Below the pieces are notes generated by a model. That model searched no databases and was not told the DNA's origin. It worked only from the letters and a program-made list of their open reading frames with translations. Below, in pieces: positions 35,818 through 44,618 of a stretch of 64,000 nt of DNA; position 1 is the first letter of the stretch; each line of letters begins with the position of its first letter. Both the position numbers and the translations under genes were made by a program. This stretch comes from Affinundibacterium baiyunense (GTDB lineage Bacteria; Pseudomonadota; Gammaproteobacteria; Burkholderiales; Burkholderiaceae_D): NCBI RefSeq assembly GCF_018139645.1, contig NZ_JAGSPM010000010.1:1-64000 (forward strand), given 5' to 3'.

Positions 35818-36723
35818 TTATTCTGGAACGATAAATAAAGCCGGATTTTTCTCCGCCACATCACGCAATAAATTCCAGACCACACGTACCCTTTGTAGGC
35901 GATATAAATCGGTTGGTGCGACTAAGCAAAACGAACGCTCTGCATAAAAATTCTTTTCTAAAACTCGCACCAAACGACCATCATCGGGCACCGCATACGG
36001 AGGCGCCACAATCAATCCTAAACCAAGCGCGGCGGCTTCGCATTGGGCTGCGAGACTGGTGCAGCACATACGACGATGTGGCGTAAAACCCAATTCGCCC
36101 ATGTAATTCAAGCCACTACTGGCCAAGCGATCTTGCACGTAATCGACGAAATCATGTTTGATTAAATCTGCATGCTCCTTGATTGGTGGATGCTTGGCTA
36201 AGTAAGATGGCGCGCCATAAATGTACATGCGAAAACTGGCTAAGCGCGTCACCATATAACGCCCGGTGCTAGGCGGATCTAACATCACACCGAGATCCGC
36301 TTCGCGATTGGCTAAGTTGGCAAAACGCGGTAGCAATAATAAATCCACGCTTAAATCAGGATGGGCTTGCAATAAGTTGACTAGCGCGGGTGCTATCACG
36401 CGCGAGCCTAAAATCTCGGGCACGCCCAAACGTACAATCCCTCGTACAGAAATTTGTGCCCCACTTAATTCATCTTGTGCTGCGGTGACCGCGCTTTCCA
36501 TCGCTTCGGCGTGGGGCAACAAAGCGAGCCCCATTTCTGTCAATTGATAACCTTCGCGGCTACGATCAAACAAAGTTGCGCCTAGCTGTTCTTCCAATCG
36601 ATCAATGCGTCGAGCGACAGTCGTGTGTTCAACCGATAAGCGTCGCGAGGTGCCGGACAGCGTGCCCGAACGCGCTAATTCAAGGAAAAAACGTAGATCG
36701 GTCCATTCGGGCAAAGTAGTCAT
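35818..36723 (-). CDS. LysR-family transcriptional regulator
   Basis: A 301-residue LysR regulator. The N-terminal helix-turn-helix is LRFFLELARSGTLSGTSRRLSVEHTTVARRIDRLEEQLG (in part), followed by a substrate-binding domain (residues about 90-295) with GLGLIVAPPYAVPDDGRLV near the end. It is transcribed away from the TonB-dependent receptor at 37304, with 580 bases between, which makes control of the receptor and transport operon possible but unproven. Downstream is pbpC, on the same strand. Confidence 0.9.
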   Translation of the reverse strand: MTTLPEWTDLRFFLELARSGTLSGTSRRLSVEHTTVARRIDRLEEQLGATLFDRSREGYQLTEMGLALLPHAEAMESAVTAAQDELSGAQISVRGIVRLGVPEILGSRVIAPALVNLLQAHPDLSVDLLLLPRFANLANREADLGVMLDPPSTGRYMVTRLASFRMYIYGAPSYLAKHPPIKEHADLIKHDFVDYVQDRLASSGLNYMGELGFTPHRRMCCTSLAAQCEAAALGLGLIVAPPYAVPDDGRLVRVLEKNFYAERSFCLVAPTDLYRLQRVRVVWNLLRDVAEKNPALFIVPE

Positions 36724-37303
36724 AACATTCCGTTTTTTCGTTGATGATCTGTGACGTAATTTATTAGCTTATTTTTCGGTAGTTGCAATAAAACATCGCA
36801 GTTGCAAGCATTTCACAAGCAGCTTCATGTGTTCCAAATTACCAGATTCCGCGACATCAATCATGCAAAGTGGAACACCGTAACGCGATTGTGCATCAAA
36901 GCACATAAGTTTAGCAATTAGCTTCTTTTCGGTTGAAAATACTCTTTTATTAAGAGAAAAATGCGCCGTCTTAGCGCATTGATCAGTTTGTTGCGCACTT
37001 ACCACGTGCGTGCACTGCACAATTTTGGCGCTTATTTCGTGCAAATTCGATCAAATATGGCGTTCTCTTGCAGCAAGACGCGTTTTAATTATCAATAATT
37101 TATTGATGTGCATTTATGCACAGTCGGTTGGCAATTGGACGGGTTTCTAAGCGCTTTGAATTCATACAAACTCCAATCCGTGTTAATGCAATCGCATACC
37201 ACCTGAAATCAAAAAAACGGTAATACCGCTTCGACAGGCCGCTCATTGCACTCCAATGGCATAAACGGTGGACTCGAAACCATAAAAACTCTGGAGACTT
37301 ATC
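36724..37303. promoter_or_regulatory. 580-base divergent control region, LysR / TonB receptor
   Basis: Holds several palindromes. AATGCGC/GCGCATT at 36960-36980 (loop cgtctta); TCAATAA-T-TTATTGA at 37092-37106; TGTGCAT-TT-ATGCACA at 37107-37122, directly adjoining. The last two are A/T-rich, 180-210 bases before the receptor ATG, and look like operator sites. A weak 91-codon minus-strand frame (36769-37044) has no similarity that I know. The receptor's ribosome site CTGGAGA is at about 37289-37295. Confidence 0.6.
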
Positions 37304-39589
37304 ATGACTTCCTCAAAACAATCTAAGCGTAATCTCGTTCTACTCAGCCGCTCTGCTGCTGCGATCTTCGCCATTTATGGCAGTGGCATTGGCTTTGCGC
37401 AAGCACAGTCTAGCGACGCCACGGCAAAAGCCAACGATGACACACAAATTTCCAAAGTCGTGGTGAGTGCTCGTCGCCGCGAAGAAACCTTGCAAGATGT
37501 TCCAGTCTCAGTGACAGCTTATAGCGCTGAGCAATTATCCAAAAGCGGCGTCGCAGATATCACTGGCTTGGTGTTAACGCTGCCAAATACAACCATGAGC
37601 GCGTCACGCGGTACCAACTCAACACTCACCTCTTTCATTCGTGGTGTTGGACAACAAGATCCTTTGGCTGGCTTTGAATCTGGTGTTGGTATTTATCTCG
37701 ACGATATTTATCTGGCACGCCCACAAGGTGCAGTTGCCGATATTTATGATGTGGAACGCATCGAAGTACTGCGTGGACCACAAGGAACTTTATACGGTCG
37801 CAATACGATTGGTGGCGCGGTTAAGTATGTCACGCGCAAGATGGGACCAAACACCGATGTTCGCCTCAAAACCTCGGTTGGTAGCTATGGTCAAATGGAT
37901 GGTGTATTAACTGCGAGTACGCCACTATCAGAGACTGTGCGCGTTGGTGGCACACTGGCGAAATTTAAGCGTAATGGTTTCGGCACCAACTTTACAACAG
38001 GTGAAGACAACTACAACAAAGATGTAACAGCGGCGCGTTTAAGTGCCGAGTTTTTGCCAAACAGTTCTTTGTTCATTCGTGTTTCCGCCGATACCAGTCA
38101 AGACGACTCCAATCCTAAACACGGTCATCGCTTAACTGTCGGCAAAATCAGCGGTGCCCCAATCTTGAGCAATGTGTATGACTCACGCGCTAACTTAAAC
38201 ACGGCATTAGGCCACAAACAACAAGTGACACAAAGTGGTGTATCGGCTTTGGTCGAATATCAACTTGAATCCGATTTGATGTTGAAATCGGTGACTTCTT
38301 CACGCCATGACAAATCGTATGCCCCGATTGATTTCGACTCTTTAGGCACGGTTGATTTTGACGTACCTGCACTGTACAAAAACAAGCAGTTCAGCCAAGA
38401 GTTTCAGTTGACTTACACTGGTAAAGCATTCCAAGGCGTCGCTGGGGTCTACTACATCGATGCCAATGCATACAATAAATTTGACGTGCGCTTGCTCGGC
38501 ACATCCACTTTCACAGAAGGTGATATCGATACCAAAGCATGGGCAGCATTTGCCGATGCGAGCTTTGATTTGACTAAAGATTTGAACTTGTCTGTTGGTG
38601 GTCGTTATACCGTCGATAAACGCGAAGCCACTATCTTGCGTCAAATCTATTTAGGTACAGCAGGTTCACCAGCAATGGGTAACCCTGCGGCAATCTTGTT
38701 CAGAACCGATACCAATTTAACGAAATCTGATTTGCATCGTGAAGACAAGAAATTCACACCACGTGTTTCGTTAGGTTGGAAAGCTAGCGCAGACCAAAAC
38801 GTGTATGCATCATGGACTGAAGGTTTTAAAGGTGGTGGCTTTGATCCACGGATGAATTTGGTTGGCTCTAAACTGAGTTTAGACAAAGCGAAACAAGGCT
38901 TCTTGCCGGAACAAATCAGCACTTTCGAAATCGGTTTGAAATCCGCCTTTGCAAAAAATACGGTACTGACTAACGTCGCAGTTTTCCACAGTGATTACAA
39001 AGACGTACAAATCCCGGGTTCAGTCGCGATTGATACCAATGGTGACGGCAAAGACGATAGCTTCGCAGGGGTGACCACCAATGCCGGTAAAGCCAAAATT
39101 GATGGTATCGAACTGGAAGCAACGGCACGTTTAACTGATGCGTTTAGCATGTCTGGTATGTTCAGTTACATCGACGCGCGCTACACCAAGTATATCGGTG
39201 CAGGCAATATCGACGTGGCTAATTTGCGCGTATTCCAAAATACGCCAAAACAAACCGCGAGCGTCCGTGCCAACTATGATTGGGATATGGCTTTGTTAGG
39301 CAATTCCGGCAAACTCAGCTTGAGTAGTAGTGTGGCGTTCCGCGGCAAAACCTATCAGTTCGAAACTCCAACACCAATCCTTGATCAAGACAGCTACAAA
39401 TTATGGGATGCAAGTTTGGTTTGGAGTCGCTCAGATAATCGCGTACGTGTTGGTTTGCACGGCAAAAACTTGAGCGATGTGCGTTACAAAGTTGCTGGCT
39501 ACTTGTTCCCAACCTTGGGTGAAGGTAGCACCACAGCGTTCTACGGCAACCCACGCACTTACACCTTAACTTTGGACTATCGTTTCTAA
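37304..39589 (+). CDS. TonB-dependent outer-membrane receptor
   Basis: A 761-residue receptor that imports a bulky ligand across the outer membrane using TonB energy. It has an export signal (through FAQAQ, about residue 35), a TonB-box-like ISKVVVSARRR (residues 48-58), a plug domain (DVPVSVTAYSAEQL to IEVLRGPQGTLYGRNTIGG, residues 65-170) and a 22-strand barrel ending in the aromatic residue F (LTLDYRF). The plug style (LRGPQGTLYGRN) is that of FecA-like receptors of sugars, steroids and other organics, not the classic siderophore set. Ligand unknown; location before an importer and hydrolase suggests a non-iron compound. ATG at 37304. Confidence 0.93.
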   Translation: MTSSKQSKRNLVLLSRSAAAIFAIYGSGIGFAQAQSSDATAKANDDTQISKVVVSARRREETLQDVPVSVTAYSAEQLSKSGVADITGLVLTLPNTTMSASRGTNSTLTSFIRGVGQQDPLAGFESGVGIYLDDIYLARPQGAVADIYDVERIEVLRGPQGTLYGRNTIGGAVKYVTRKMGPNTDVRLKTSVGSYGQMDGVLTASTPLSETVRVGGTLAKFKRNGFGTNFTTGEDNYNKDVTAARLSAEFLPNSSLFIRVSADTSQDDSNPKHGHRLTVGKISGAPILSNVYDSRANLNTALGHKQQVTQSGVSALVEYQLESDLMLKSVTSSRHDKSYAPIDFDSLGTVDFDVPALYKNKQFSQEFQLTYTGKAFQGVAGVYYIDANAYNKFDVRLLGTSTFTEGDIDTKAWAAFADASFDLTKDLNLSVGGRYTVDKREATILRQIYLGTAGSPAMGNPAAILFRTDTNLTKSDLHREDKKFTPRVSLGWKASADQNVYASWTEGFKGGGFDPRMNLVGSKLSLDKAKQGFLPEQISTFEIGLKSAFAKNTVLTNVAVFHSDYKDVQIPGSVAIDTNGDGKDDSFAGVTTNAGKAKIDGIELEATARLTDAFSMSGMFSYIDARYTKYIGAGNIDVANLRVFQNTPKQTASVRANYDWDMALLGNSGKLSLSSSVAFRGKTYQFETPTPILDQDSYKLWDASLVWSRSDNRVRVGLHGKNLSDVRYKVAGYLFPTLGEGSTTAFYGNPRTYTLTLDYRF

Positions 39590-39655
39590 AATGGAGATAT
39601 CGCAGTGGCTCTGGTATGCAGCCACGGCAATCTCATTCACGTTTTAGAAAATTTG

Positions 39656-39722
39656 CGACCAGCTCAACGCTTGCGTTATTTAGCGATTACGCTAATGAGC
39701 TGACGGGCTGGTCGTTTTTTTT
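39656..39722 (+). terminator. Intrinsic terminator or attenuator after the TonB receptor
   Basis: CGACCAGC (39656-39663) pairs with GCTGGTCG (39707-39714), followed directly by eight T. Inside, AGCTCA (39661-39666) can pair instead with TGAGCT (39696-39701). The two stems share bases 39661-39663, so an alternative fold is possible. It separates the receptor from the hydrolase/transporter genes. Confidence 0.87.
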
Positions 39723-39789
39723 ACGAATTTCATTCGCTGCTTCGCAGCTCCCTATTCCTATTTGCACATTCAATCAGGGCTTGATCATC

Positions 39790-40680
39790 GTGAGCGATTA
39801 CAAAGACGTTTATTTCACTAGCAAAGATGGCTTACGTTTGTATGCGCGTGATTATGCTGCACACACTGTTGCAAACGCCGCTGCAGCCACCGCTAAGCTC
39901 CCGATTATTTGTATTCATGGCTTGACGCGCAATTCAGCTGATTTTAATGAACTAGCACCACTATTAGCACAGCAAGGACGACGTGTGATCGCGGTGGATG
40001 TGCGCGGCCGAGGACGTTCGCAACATGCTCACAAAACAGCCCACTATCACCCTTGGGTCTATGCCAATGATGTCGTTAGTCTAGCCGAGCAACTTGGTAT
40101 CCGCCGTGCGGTTTTTATCGGCACCTCAATGGGTGGCTTAATCACCATGACGCTGGCAATTCGTAAATCCAGCTTGATTGCTGCAGCGGTATTGAACGAT
40201 GTGGGTCCGATGTTGTCACAAAAAGGCTTAGACAGAATCGCTGGCTATGCAGGTGACGGTATGCATTGCACCACTTGGGAACAAGCGCGTCATTATATTC
40301 AGCGAATTAACCAATCTGCCTTCCCTAACAATACAGATCAAGAATGGGATAAATGGGCACATCGTGCGTTTGCAGAGAATGCGCAGGGTGAATTGGAATT
40401 GCAGTATGATCCTTTGATTGCGACCCCACTCAAAACGGGCAAATTAAAGGCGACTTCTTGGTTAGCACGTTGGGCATTTAAACGCCTAAGCAAAAATCGT
40501 CCTTGCTTGTTAGTGCGCGGCGCGATCTCGGATTTACTCGAAGTTGAACAAGCAAACTATATGAAGCAAGTTTGCCCGCAATTGCAATACGTTGAAGTAC
40601 CACAAGTCGGTCATGCACCGATGCTGACCGAAGTCGAAGCATTACAGGCTTTACAGAAATTTTTACAGCAAGTTGAATAA
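39790..40680 (+). CDS. Alpha/beta hydrolase of the uptake cluster
   Basis: A 296-residue cytoplasmic hydrolase. IICIHGLTRNSADFNELAPLLA carries the oxyanion region, VFIGTSMGGLITM the serine nucleophile, and VPQVGHAPMLTE the catalytic histidine; the acid is likely D in LNDVG or the aspartate after the cap. No export signal when starting at GTG 39790 (VSDYKDVYF), which has AGGG about ten bases upstream. An open frame continues back to 39616 but covers the terminator, so I reject that start. Ester, lactone or amide substrate; probably acts on whatever the adjacent importer brings in. It ends just before the binding-protein gene. Confidence 0.87.
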   Translation: MSDYKDVYFTSKDGLRLYARDYAAHTVANAAAATAKLPIICIHGLTRNSADFNELAPLLAQQGRRVIAVDVRGRGRSQHAHKTAHYHPWVYANDVVSLAEQLGIRRAVFIGTSMGGLITMTLAIRKSSLIAAAVLNDVGPMLSQKGLDRIAGYAGDGMHCTTWEQARHYIQRINQSAFPNNTDQEWDKWAHRAFAENAQGELELQYDPLIATPLKTGKLKATSWLARWAFKRLSKNRPCLLVRGAISDLLEVEQANYMKQVCPQLQYVEVPQVGHAPMLTEVEALQALQKFLQQVE

Positions 40681-40714
40681 AAATATCACGATAGAAAATA
40701 CCAAAGGAGCACGT

Positions 40715-41944
40715 ATGTCTACCTCGCACAAAAAAGGCAATCCATTCAAATTCGAACTCAAGCAAGTTGTGATCAGCCTTGGCTTGGGCTTGAGCCTGCT
40801 TAGCGCTAGCGGCGCAGCAATTGCACAAGACATTAAAATTGCACTGATCGCTGGCAAGACAGGCGCATTAGAACCGTATGCAAAAGAAACTGAAACCGGT
40901 TTTATGATGGGACTGGAGTATCTGACCGCTGGCAAGATGGAAGTCAACGGCAAGAAAATCAAGGTCATCATCAAAGACGATCAAAGCAAACCGGATATGG
41001 GACGCGCATTGTTGGCTGAAGCTTATGGCGATGACAAAGTAGATATCGCAGTCGGCACCACTTCTTCTGGCTCGGCATTAGCGATGTTGCCAGTCGCAGA
41101 AGAATACAAAAAAATCTTAATCGTTGAACCTGCGGTTGCTGATGCGATTACAGGTGACAAATGGAATCGTTATATTTTCCGCACGAGCCGCAATTCTATG
41201 CAAGATGCTTTGGCGGCGGCGAGCACAATTAAAGCTGGTGGCAGCATCGCGTTTTTAAGTCAGGATAATGCGTTTGGACGTGACGCAATTAAAGCGGCAA
41301 AAGAAGCGCTGACGATGGCAGGATCGAAAGCTAAAGTCGTGCATGAAGAATTTTCTGCACAAAACACCACAGACTTCACCGCACCTGCGCAAAGAATTTT
41401 CGATGCATTAAAAAACAAACCAGAACCACGCATATTGCAAATCGTTTGGGCAGGACCAAGTCCAATGAATAAGTTAGCGGATCTCAAACCAGAGCGCTTT
41501 GGTATCAATCTAGCACCGGGTGGCAATATTTTGCCGGTGATGAAGTTATGGAAATCATACGCGGGTACACAAGGAACGATTTACTACTACTATGATTTTC
41601 CTAAAAACAAAATGAATGATTGGTTGGTCGCTGAACATACCAAACGTTTTAAAGCACCACCAGATTTCTTTACCGCCGGCGGTTTTGCTGCTGCTAGTGC
41701 GGTGTACACCGCTTTGAACAAAGCCAAATCGACTAATACAGAAAAATTGATCACGGCAATGGAAGGCATGGAATTTGATACGCCAAAAGGCAAGATGAAT
41801 TTCCGCAAAGAAGATCATCAAGCACTGCAAACCATGTATCACTTCAAGATCAAAAAAGATCAGAAAAACGAATGGGATATTTTGGAATTGGTACGCGAAA
41901 TTCCTGTTAGCGATATTCCTGTTCCAGTAAAAAACAAACGATAG
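40715..41944 (+). CDS. Periplasmic substrate-binding protein (LivK-type)
   Basis: A 409-residue type-1 periplasmic binding protein. The export signal (FELKQVVISLGLGLSLLSASGAAIA) is followed by QDIKIALIAGKTGALEPYAK, the usual LivK-like opening, then two Rossmann-like lobes with VDIAVGTTSSGSALAMLPVA and IFRTSRNSMQDALAAA. The start at ATG 40715 has the strong ribosome site AAAGGAG; an earlier in-frame start at 40673 lacks one. Related proteins bind branched-chain amino acids, amides, urea or aromatic acids; the ligand here is unknown. Confidence 0.93.
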   Translation: MSTSHKKGNPFKFELKQVVISLGLGLSLLSASGAAIAQDIKIALIAGKTGALEPYAKETETGFMMGLEYLTAGKMEVNGKKIKVIIKDDQSKPDMGRALLAEAYGDDKVDIAVGTTSSGSALAMLPVAEEYKKILIVEPAVADAITGDKWNRYIFRTSRNSMQDALAAASTIKAGGSIAFLSQDNAFGRDAIKAAKEALTMAGSKAKVVHEEFSAQNTTDFTAPAQRIFDALKNKPEPRILQIVWAGPSPMNKLADLKPERFGINLAPGGNILPVMKLWKSYAGTQGTIYYYYDFPKNKMNDWLVAEHTKRFKAPPDFFTAGGFAAASAVYTALNKAKSTNTEKLITAMEGMEFDTPKGKMNFRKEDHQALQTMYHFKIKKDQKNEWDILELVREIPVSDIPVPVKNKR

Positions 41945-41966
41945 TTCATTCTAGATAGCACAGCAC

Positions 41967-42749
41967 ATGCAAACCAGCAGCACATCTACTGTTAGCTCGC
42001 CTTCTTTGAGTACCCGCGACTTGAGCATCCACTTTGGTGGTCATGTCGCGGTCAATCAAGTGAGCGCCGATTTTTATCCGGGCAGCCTCACTGTCATCGT
42101 CGGCCCCAATGGCGCGGGCAAAACCACTTACTTCAATCTGATCTCGGGTCAATTGAATGCCAGTGCAGGCAGCGTTAGTTTATTTGGTCAAGACATTACC
42201 AAGTTTGGTGCAGCCAAACGGACACGCGCTGGCATCGGACGTGCGTTTCAGTTGACTAATTTGTTTCCACATTTATCGGTAATGGAAAATGTGCGCCTGG
42301 CGGTGCAAAGTCGGGCCGGAATTGGTTTGAATATTTTTTCCCTGTGGTCTAGTCATCGTGAATTAATTCAACGTGCTGAGCATTATTTAGAACGCGTGGC
42401 ATTAGCGACCCGCAGCAAAGATCGCGTCATTACCTTATCGCATGGTGATAAGCGCAAACTAGAAGTCGCCATCCTCTTGGCTCTAGAGCCTGAGATTATG
42501 ATGTTTGATGAACCTACAGCAGGCATGAGTGTGGATGAAGTGCCGGTGGTGTTGAATCTGATCCAAGAAGTAAAGTCGGAAAAAAATAAAACCGTCCTTT
42601 TAGTCGAACACAAAATGGACGTGGTGCGCTCTTTAGCTGACCGCATCATCGTGCTACACAATGGCACCTTGGTGGCGGATGGTGAACCAGCTAGTGTGAT
42701 GGCATCCGCCATAGTGCAAGAAGCGTATTTAGGTAAGGGAGTGGCGTAA
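41967..42749 (+). CDS. LivG-type ABC ATPase
   Basis: A 260-residue ATPase. The Walker A motif is GPNGAGKTT at residues 46-54, the signature LSHGDKRKLEVA near 157, Walker B IMMFDEPTAGMS, and the H-loop VEHKMD. The branched-chain-type extension after Walker A (GRAFQLTNLFPHLSVMENV) is present. Serine in the signature (LSHGD instead of LSGGQ) is common in this subfamily. It is one base from the next gene. Confidence 0.93.
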   Translation: MQTSSTSTVSSPSLSTRDLSIHFGGHVAVNQVSADFYPGSLTVIVGPNGAGKTTYFNLISGQLNASAGSVSLFGQDITKFGAAKRTRAGIGRAFQLTNLFPHLSVMENVRLAVQSRAGIGLNIFSLWSSHRELIQRAEHYLERVALATRSKDRVITLSHGDKRKLEVAILLALEPEIMMFDEPTAGMSVDEVPVVLNLIQEVKSEKNKTVLLVEHKMDVVRSLADRIIVLHNGTLVADGEPASVMASAIVQEAYLGKGVA

Positions 42750-42750
42750 G

Positions 42751-43503
42751 ATGTCTGAAGTAATAGATCCAACCCAAGTCGCTCAACCACTATTAGCGTT
42801 GAATGGCGTCCATACGCATATTGGCGAATACCACATTTTGCAAGGTGTCGATTTGCAAGTGCCGCGCGGAGGTCTCTCGGTTTTACTTGGTCGAAATGGT
42901 GCTGGCAAGACCACTACTTTGCGCACGATTATGGGCTTATGGAAAGCCAGCCAAGGTAGCATTCTGTTCGATGGCAACAACATCGCAGCGCAAGCAACGC
43001 CAATGATTGCACAAGCAGGCATTGCCTATGTACCTGAAAGTATGGCGATCTTTTCTGATTTGACCGTGAAAGAAAACCTGCACTTAGCCGCACGCAATGG
43101 AACGATGGATACGCAGCGACTAGAATGGATTTTTGCTTTCTTTCCCGCTTTAAAAAAGTTCTGGAATTACCCTGCCGGCAACTTGTCCGGAGGTCAAAAA
43201 CAAATGGTAGCGATTGCACGCGCGATGATAGAGCCGCGCAAATTATTACTGGTTGATGAGCCAACCAAAGGCTTGGCACCTGCCATTATTCAAAGCCTGA
43301 TGGACGCTTTCCAAGAACTCAAAGCGACCGATACCACCATACTTTTGGTTGAGCAGAACTTTAATTTTGTGAAAAATTTGGGTGACACGGTAGCCGTCAT
43401 GGATGATGGTCGTGTCGTACATACCGGCAGCATGCGCGAACTGGCAGATGATGAAGACTTACAGCAACAATTATTAGGACTATCGCTGGCTAGCCATCAA
43501 TAA
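42751..43503 (+). CDS. LivF-type ABC ATPase
   Basis: A 250-residue second ATPase of the importer. Walker A GRNGAGKTTT at residues 47-56, signature LSGGQKQMVAIARAM, Walker B LLLVDEPTKGLAP and H-loop LLVEQNFNF are all clear. The LivF hallmarks are GIAYVPESMAIFSDLTVKENL and the final MRELADDEDLQQQLLGL. The ATG directly follows the livG stop, so the two are made together. Confidence 0.94.
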   Translation: MSEVIDPTQVAQPLLALNGVHTHIGEYHILQGVDLQVPRGGLSVLLGRNGAGKTTTLRTIMGLWKASQGSILFDGNNIAAQATPMIAQAGIAYVPESMAIFSDLTVKENLHLAARNGTMDTQRLEWIFAFFPALKKFWNYPAGNLSGGQKQMVAIARAMIEPRKLLLVDEPTKGLAPAIIQSLMDAFQELKATDTTILLVEQNFNFVKNLGDTVAVMDDGRVVHTGSMRELADDEDLQQQLLGLSLASHQ

Positions 43504-43550
43504 AGCCAGAACAATTTGCCGTCACATCAAGCAATAGGTAATTACCGTAT

Positions 43551-44555
43551 ATGAGCAATCCTGATCTACCAAGCAAACCGCGCGATCTAGCGCCTCTTTT
43601 TTTAGTCCCTGTTTTGGCGTTGGCGATGCTGCCCTTGATCGGCAGTTTTCCCACATGGCTGACCTTGACTGTGGCCGGGCTAGCAATGGGTATGATGATC
43701 TTCATCATGGCTAGTGGCTTGACGCTGGTGTTTGGTTTGATGGATGTTTTAAATTTCGGTCACGGTGCATTTGTCGCCGTCGGCGCTTACGCAGCAACCA
43801 TGGTGCTATTGCCGAAGAAGGGATGGCTAGAGATTGATTCTTTATGGATGAATCTGGGCGTACTTGGTTTAGCCCTTGTCGTTGCAATGTTAGTCACTGC
43901 AGTTTTAGGTTGGGCGTTTGAACGCCTGATCATCATGCCTGTGTATGGACAACATTTAAAACAAATTCTCATTACTATGGGTGGCATGATCGTCGCCGAA
44001 CAAATTATCGGTGTCATCTGGGGCGCTGAACAAGTTCCTTTGCCCCTACCAGAAAGTCTACGTGGCGCGATTTTTATTGGCGATGCAGCGATTGAGAAGT
44101 ATCGATTGATCGCGGTAGTTGTTGGCATCTTCGTCTTTTTGTCCATGTTCTTGATTCTGAATCGTACCAAGCTAGGTTTATTAATCCGCGCAGGTGTTGA
44201 AAATGGCGAGATGGTGGAAGCCTTGGGTTATCGCATTCGTCGTCTATTCGTCGCGGTATTTGCGGCCGGCTCAGCACTCGCTGGTTTAGGTGGTGTGATG
44301 TGGGGCTTGTACAAAGAAACACTGACCGCCGCGATGGGCAGTGAAGTCATGGTTATGGTATTCATCGTAGTCATCATTGGTGGCTTAGGCTCGGTTGGCG
44401 GTTGTTTTATTGGTGCTTTATTGATGGCGCTGGTAACGAATTACGCAGGATTTTTAGCACCCAAATTCGCCTTAGTATCAAATATTGCTTTGATGATGGC
44501 GATTTTATTGTGGCGGCCAGCAGGTATGTATGCGATTGGTCGGCGCGGAGCTTAA
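43551..44555 (+). CDS. LivH-type ABC permease
   Basis: A 334-residue inner-membrane permease, eight or nine hydrophobic segments. It has the LivH run FGLMDVLNFGHGAFVAVGAYAA and, in the second half, LIRAGVENGEMVEALGYRIRRLF (the coupling loop that meets the ATPase) and IIGGLGSVGGCFIGALL. The first 25 residues (SNPDLPSKPRDLAPLF) are a polar cytoplasmic lead. ATG at 43551. Confidence 0.92.
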   Translation: MSNPDLPSKPRDLAPLFLVPVLALAMLPLIGSFPTWLTLTVAGLAMGMMIFIMASGLTLVFGLMDVLNFGHGAFVAVGAYAATMVLLPKKGWLEIDSLWMNLGVLGLALVVAMLVTAVLGWAFERLIIMPVYGQHLKQILITMGGMIVAEQIIGVIWGAEQVPLPLPESLRGAIFIGDAAIEKYRLIAVVVGIFVFLSMFLILNRTKLGLLIRAGVENGEMVEALGYRIRRLFVAVFAAGSALAGLGGVMWGLYKETLTAAMGSEVMVMVFIVVIIGGLGSVGGCFIGALLMALVTNYAGFLAPKFALVSNIALMMAILLWRPAGMYAIGRRGA

Positions 44556-44618
44556 TCGCATGCGAGAAAACGTATGCCGTAAAAATTTGCTGCAATTTAC
44601 CTAGAGAACGAAAATTAT

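Noticed and set aside
36769..37044. Minus-strand 91-codon frame upstream of the TonB receptor
   Set aside because: No family, signal or ribosome site; lies in a region that looks regulatory. Kept only as a note in that region.
39616..39789. Longer start of the uptake-cluster hydrolase
   Set aside because: Would run through an intrinsic terminator with a T-run; the GTG at 39790 has a ribosome site and starts at the family N-terminus.
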